Part shown: in pieces, positions 6,756-9,574 of the stretch
Layout of the letters: every line of letters starts with the position of its first letter
Position numbering within the stretch: the stretch's first letter is position 1
DNA from: Sulfurimonas sp.
GTDB lineage: Bacteria; Campylobacterota; Campylobacteria; Campylobacterales; Sulfurimonadaceae
Reading direction: 5' to 3'
Assembly (NCBI GenBank): GCA_027858865.1
Contig: JAQIBW010000205.1
Location: 1 to 9,574, forward strand
Length of the DNA: 9,574 nucleotides
Position numbers and translations under genes: made by a program
Notes under the pieces: generated by a model
What the model was told of the DNA's origin: nothing
Seen by the model: only the letters and a program-made list of their open reading frames with translations
The model's database searches: none

Positions 6756-7147
6756 CTCTTTTTTTCTCTGCTTTTCTTGCAGCGACTATTTTTCCTTTTT
6801 CGTCTGAAGTAGCATTTGTTGTTGCTTTATCAAATGATATGCCTTTTTTAAATGCAATGGTCTTTGCATCTAGTGGAAATATTTTGGCCATTATTGCTAA
6901 CTACTGGTTTGGATATTGGCTGTATGAGAAAACAAAAACAAAACTAGAACTTTCAAAAACTGGTACAAAAAGTTTAGAGTATGGGCATAAATATGGATAC
7001 TTTATACTTCTTTTTAGTTGGTTGCCTGTTATAGGTGATCCGCTAACACTTGTAGCTGGTGTTCTTAGACTAAAGTTTGTTTGGTTTGTTATAGTTGCCG
7101 GAAGCCTTAGGATTATGAGATATTACTTCCTAACTCTTGTGGTATAA
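6743..7147 (+). CDS. yqaA: YqaA/VTT-family (DedA-related) inner membrane protein, non-AUG start
   Basis: This is a small multi-helix membrane protein of the YqaA branch of the VTT/DedA superfamily, whose members are linked to lipid scrambling or transport; its own substrate is unknown. Family features seen are an N-terminal hydrophobic helix LALFFSAFLAATIFPFSSE, a GN pair before helix two (SSGNILAIIANYWFG), and SWLPVIGDPLTLVAGVLRL followed by an Arg-Tyr pair near the end. These features begin well before the first ATG at 6839, which would remove the first helix and its PFSSE motif. The frame is open from 6707 but has no ATG, GTG or TTG before 6839. The most plausible start is ATC at 6743, giving 134 residues, close to the 142 of E. 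coli YqaA, and overlapping the dehydrogenase end by 13 bp. Alternatives are a start at 6839, a mutated start codon or a sequence error. Family is confident; start is not. Confidence 0.65.
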   Translation: MAELALFFSAFLAATIFPFSSEVAFVVALSNDMPFLNAMVFASSGNILAIIANYWFGYWLYEKTKTKLELSKTGTKSLEYGHKYGYFILLFSWLPVIGDPLTLVAGVLRLKFVWFVIVAGSLRIMRYYFLTLVV

Positions 7148-7148
7148 T
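7140..7148 (+). promoter_or_regulatory. Extended -10 promoter overlapping the yqaA stop codon
   Basis: TGGTATAAT is a perfect TGN-extended TATAAT. It spans the yqaA stop (7145-7147) and ends 7 bp before the ATG of the sensor kinase gene at 7156. The usual distance from -10 to start site puts transcription at about 7155-7156, so the transcript would be leaderless or nearly so. No Shine-Dalgarno sequence precedes the ATG, which agrees. No -35 is evident. Promoter activity is inferred from sequence alone. Confidence 0.5.
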
Positions 7149-7155
7149 AAATACT

Positions 7156-9574
7156 ATGAAAACTCTTTTATTATTACTAATATTTATTTCTACAATCCTT
7201 GCAGCACAGAAGCCATTAGACAAAGTATCTCTGCAGCTAATGTGGCTAGATCAGTTTCAGTTTGCTGGTTATTATATGGCAAAAGAAAAGGGCTTTTACC
7301 AAGAAGCTGGTTTAGATGTAGATATTAAAAAATTTAAATACAAAATGAATACGCTTGACGAAGTTCTTAGCCAAAGAGCTACTTTTGGTGTTGGTAGATC
7401 AAGTCTGATTAAGGAACGTTCAGAAGGTAAAAATATAGTTCTAATATCTGCTATTTTTCAGTCATCTCCTTTTGTGTTATTAAGTTTGGAGTCTTCAAAT
7501 ATTAATAGTGTAAAAGATTTTGCAAATAAAAAGTTGATGCTTACAAAAAATGTTGTTGAGTCAGCATCTCTGCGTGCTATGATAATGTCAAACGGTGTTG
7601 ATGAGAAAAAGATGGTATTTAAAGAGCATAATTTTGACTTTGAAGAACTACTAGATGGAAGTGTTGATCTCTATGCCGGATATACTTCAAACGAGCCATA
7701 TATTTTAAAAAAAAGAGGCATCCCATATAAGATTTTTTCTCCAAAAGATGAAGGTTTTGATTTTTACAGTGACTTGCTTTTTACTTCAGAAAAAGAAGTG
7801 CATGATAATCCTAAACGAGTAGATAGATTTAAAAAGGCTTCTCTACTAGGATGGAAATATGCATTTGATAATATACAAGAGACAGTAAAGCTAATACATA
7901 CAAAATATAATCCTCAAAATAAAAGTATAGATGCTCTTCTTTTTGAAGCTAGTGAGTTAAAAAAATTAGCTTTCTCCAATAATGTGAAATTTGGAGATAT
8001 CAGTGAAAAAAAAGTGCTGAGAATGTTTGATGTCTATAAAATTACGGGACTTGCAAAAAATAAACTAGATGTTCATGAGTTTATCTTTGATAATTGTTCA
8101 GATGTTCTGACTACAAAAGAGCAAAATTATCTAAGAAGTAAAAAAGAGATAAATATCTGTGTCTTGCCTGCATCTCTGCCATACAGTGGAATAAAAGATG
8201 ATGAATTTGTGGGTATCGGTGCTGGCATAATGCAAATAGTCTCTACTTATGTTCCCACTCCTTTTAAGCTTGTACATACTGACTCTTGGAAAGAATCTCT
8301 GCTTAAAGCTAAAAATGGAGAGTGTGATTTACTGCCAATAATTGAGGATGTACCATCGAGACAAGAGTACATAAGGTTTACTAAACCATATTTTGAAGAC
8401 TCTTTAGCTGTAGTAACGAATGATTCACAAAACTATATTTTGGATATAGAGACAGTCCTAGATAAAGAATTTTCCATAGTTGATGGTTACTCATACATTG
8501 AAACTTTGCGAAAAAAATATCCACACATAAAACTTAATATTGTAGCATCTAGAAAAGATGGTTTTTTAGGTGTTCAAAGTGGTAAATACTATGGACATAT
8601 AGATCTTATGATGGCTGCAGCCTACTATATGCAACACTATTCAAGAGTAAATTTAAAAATTGCTGGACAGTTTGAAGAAAGTATAAAAATTAGTTTTGGT
8701 GTTAAAAAAGATGATGAAATACTTTTTGGGATATTTGAAAAAATCGCAAAGAATTTAAAACCTAAAGATATTCGAAAAGTTTTAAATGAGTGGGTGTCTA
8801 TAAACTATACAAACACTACTGACTTTGAGTATGTAAAAAAGATTTTAGTCTTTATGTTTGTGCTTGGAGCTGTATTTTTATACAGACAATATCTTTTAAA
8901 TAAGAAAAACAATGAATTAGAGACTCTACAATGGGAACTAGTAAAGTTGAACAGATCACTGGAGTCTAAGATTGCAGATGCAGTTGGTGAGATAATAAAA
9001 AAAGATGCATATCTTTTACATCAGTCTCGCTTGGCTCAAATGGGTGAGATGCTTAGCATGATTGCTCATCAGTGGAAGCAGCCACTTAGTTCTATATCAG
9101 CACTACAAATATCAATCCGAATGGCACTAGAGCTTGAAAAGTATGATTTGAGTGATGAAAAGCAGAGAAAAGAGTTTTTAGAGTTTATGCATCAAAAGCT
9201 AGATAAAATAGGTGCTAACACTCAAAATCTAAGTCAAATAATCTCAGACTTTAGCGATTTTTATAAACCAAATAAAAAATCTGAAGTCATGCTTTTGGAT
9301 AATGTAATCATTAAAGCATGCAACCTTGCAGAAGAGAGTATGGATGTGAATAACATTAGACTTAGTCTTGATCTAGACTCTGAACTATATGTAAGACTGC
9401 ATGAAAATGAATTTATGCCGGTTATACTAAATATTTTAAGTAATGCAAAAGATCAGTTAATAAATAAAAACATTGAAAATTCAAAAATAAGACTTAGAAG
9501 TTATGATGAAGGTAATTATTCTATTTTAGAAATTAGTGATAATGCAGGTGGAATTGATGAGAATATAATAGAGC
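7156..9574 (+). CDS. Sensor histidine kinase with two periplasmic solute-binding modules, 3' truncated
   Basis: This is a membrane-bound sensor kinase of a two-component system. The reading frame stays open for 806 codons to the window edge. A signal peptide (MKTLLLLLIFISTILAA) precedes an NMT1/THI5-like binding domain at about 22-235, with the marks LMWLDQFQFAGYYMAKEKGF and GLDVDI. A second module, SBP_bac_3-like, runs from about 319 (TKEQNYLRS) to 550. It includes PYSG, DLLPIIEDVPSRQEYIRFTK and an EWVS end, as in EvgS/BvgS-type sensors. One membrane helix lies at 563-581, then a charged coiled coil, with no PAS or HAMP domain visible. The kinase core has His638 in MIAHQWKQPL, the N box with Asn763 in LNILSNAKDQ and the start of the G1 box, DNAGGI (795-800). 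The ATP lid and any receiver domain lie beyond the edge. The ATG at 7156 is the start because it directly begins the signal peptide. Ligand and response regulator are unknown. Confidence 0.9.
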   Translation, partial: MKTLLLLLIFISTILAAQKPLDKVSLQLMWLDQFQFAGYYMAKEKGFYQEAGLDVDIKKFKYKMNTLDEVLSQRATFGVGRSSLIKERSEGKNIVLISAIFQSSPFVLLSLESSNINSVKDFANKKLMLTKNVVESASLRAMIMSNGVDEKKMVFKEHNFDFEELLDGSVDLYAGYTSNEPYILKKRGIPYKIFSPKDEGFDFYSDLLFTSEKEVHDNPKRVDRFKKASLLGWKYAFDNIQETVKLIHTKYNPQNKSIDALLFEASELKKLAFSNNVKFGDISEKKVLRMFDVYKITGLAKNKLDVHEFIFDNCSDVLTTKEQNYLRSKKEINICVLPASLPYSGIKDDEFVGIGAGIMQIVSTYVPTPFKLVHTDSWKESLLKAKNGECDLLPIIEDVPSRQEYIRFTKPYFEDSLAVVTNDSQNYILDIETVLDKEFSIVDGYSYIETLRKKYPHIKLNIVASRKDGFLGVQSGKYYGHIDLMMAAAYYMQHYSRVNLKIAGQFEESIKISFGVKKDDEILFGIFEKIAKNLKPKDIRKVLNEWVSINYTNTTDFEYVKKILVFMFVLGAVFLYRQYLLNKKNNELETLQWELVKLNRSLESKIADAVGEIIKKDAYLLHQSRLAQMGEMLSMIAHQWKQPLSSISALQISIRMALELEKYDLSDEKQRKEFLEFMHQKLDKIGANTQNLSQIISDFSDFYKPNKKSEVMLLDNVIIKACNLAEESMDVNNIRLSLDLDSELYVRLHENEFMPVILNILSNAKDQLINKNIENSKIRLRSYDEGNYSILEISDNAGGIDENIIE

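Noticed and set aside
6758..6775. T-rich run after the dehydrogenase stop, resembling a terminator tail
   Set aside because: No stem precedes it, and the T-rich codons encode the Phe- and Leu-rich first helix of the YqaA-like protein.
6740..6775. Programmed -1 frameshift fusing the dehydrogenase to the YqaA-like protein
   Set aside because: No slippery heptamer is seen before the stop codon, and the dehydrogenase already has a normal length. Fusion of a soluble enzyme to this membrane family is not something I know of.
7137..7328. Plus-strand open frame of 63 codons
   Set aside because: It is a different frame of the sensor kinase gene, whose signal peptide and binding domain are clear in the frame starting at 7156.

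Overview
The window looks like a chromosomal segment of an AT-rich Campylobacterota bacterium, most like Sulfurimonas and its relatives. This is inferred from five things: two unequal FlgE-type hook proteins beside flgD, a sigma-54-type promoter before the larger hook gene, T-rich DNA around TATAAT boxes without clear -35 elements, a histidine kinase with an IAHQWKQPL phosphoacceptor motif, and low GC content. The genus is a guess.

Region 1 (1-4386) is flagellar. flgD (hook cap) is followed 10 bp later by a 417-residue FlgE-family protein, probably in one operon. A 243-bp gap then carries a near-consensus sigma-54 promoter (2095-2111), a perfect 16-bp palindrome and a leader with competing inverted repeats. 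After it comes a 705-residue FlgE, the probable main hook subunit. FlgD caps the growing hook while FlgE subunits polymerise under it.

Region 2 (4387-4562) is a spacer with a TATAAT box and a REPIN-like double palindrome that may also stop transcription. Region 3 (4563-7147) holds purT (formate-dependent purine synthesis), a dispersed-type inverted repeat that begins inside the purT stop codon, an NAD-type D-2-hydroxyacid dehydrogenase, and a YqaA/VTT-family membrane protein. The last gene overlaps the dehydrogenase and has no ATG, GTG or TTG able to encode its first helix.

Region 4 (7156-9574) is an incomplete sensor histidine kinase gene that runs off the window. It has a signal peptide, two different periplasmic-binding-protein-like modules, one membrane helix and a kinase core. 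Its only visible promoter is an extended -10 overlapping the yqaA stop codon, so close to the ATG that the mRNA may be leaderless.

No tRNA, rRNA, CRISPR array, transposase or phage gene was seen. Nothing here is clearly a new multi-gene system. The best leads are the structured flgE leader, the non-AUG yqaA start, the two palindromic repeats and the dual-sensor kinase.
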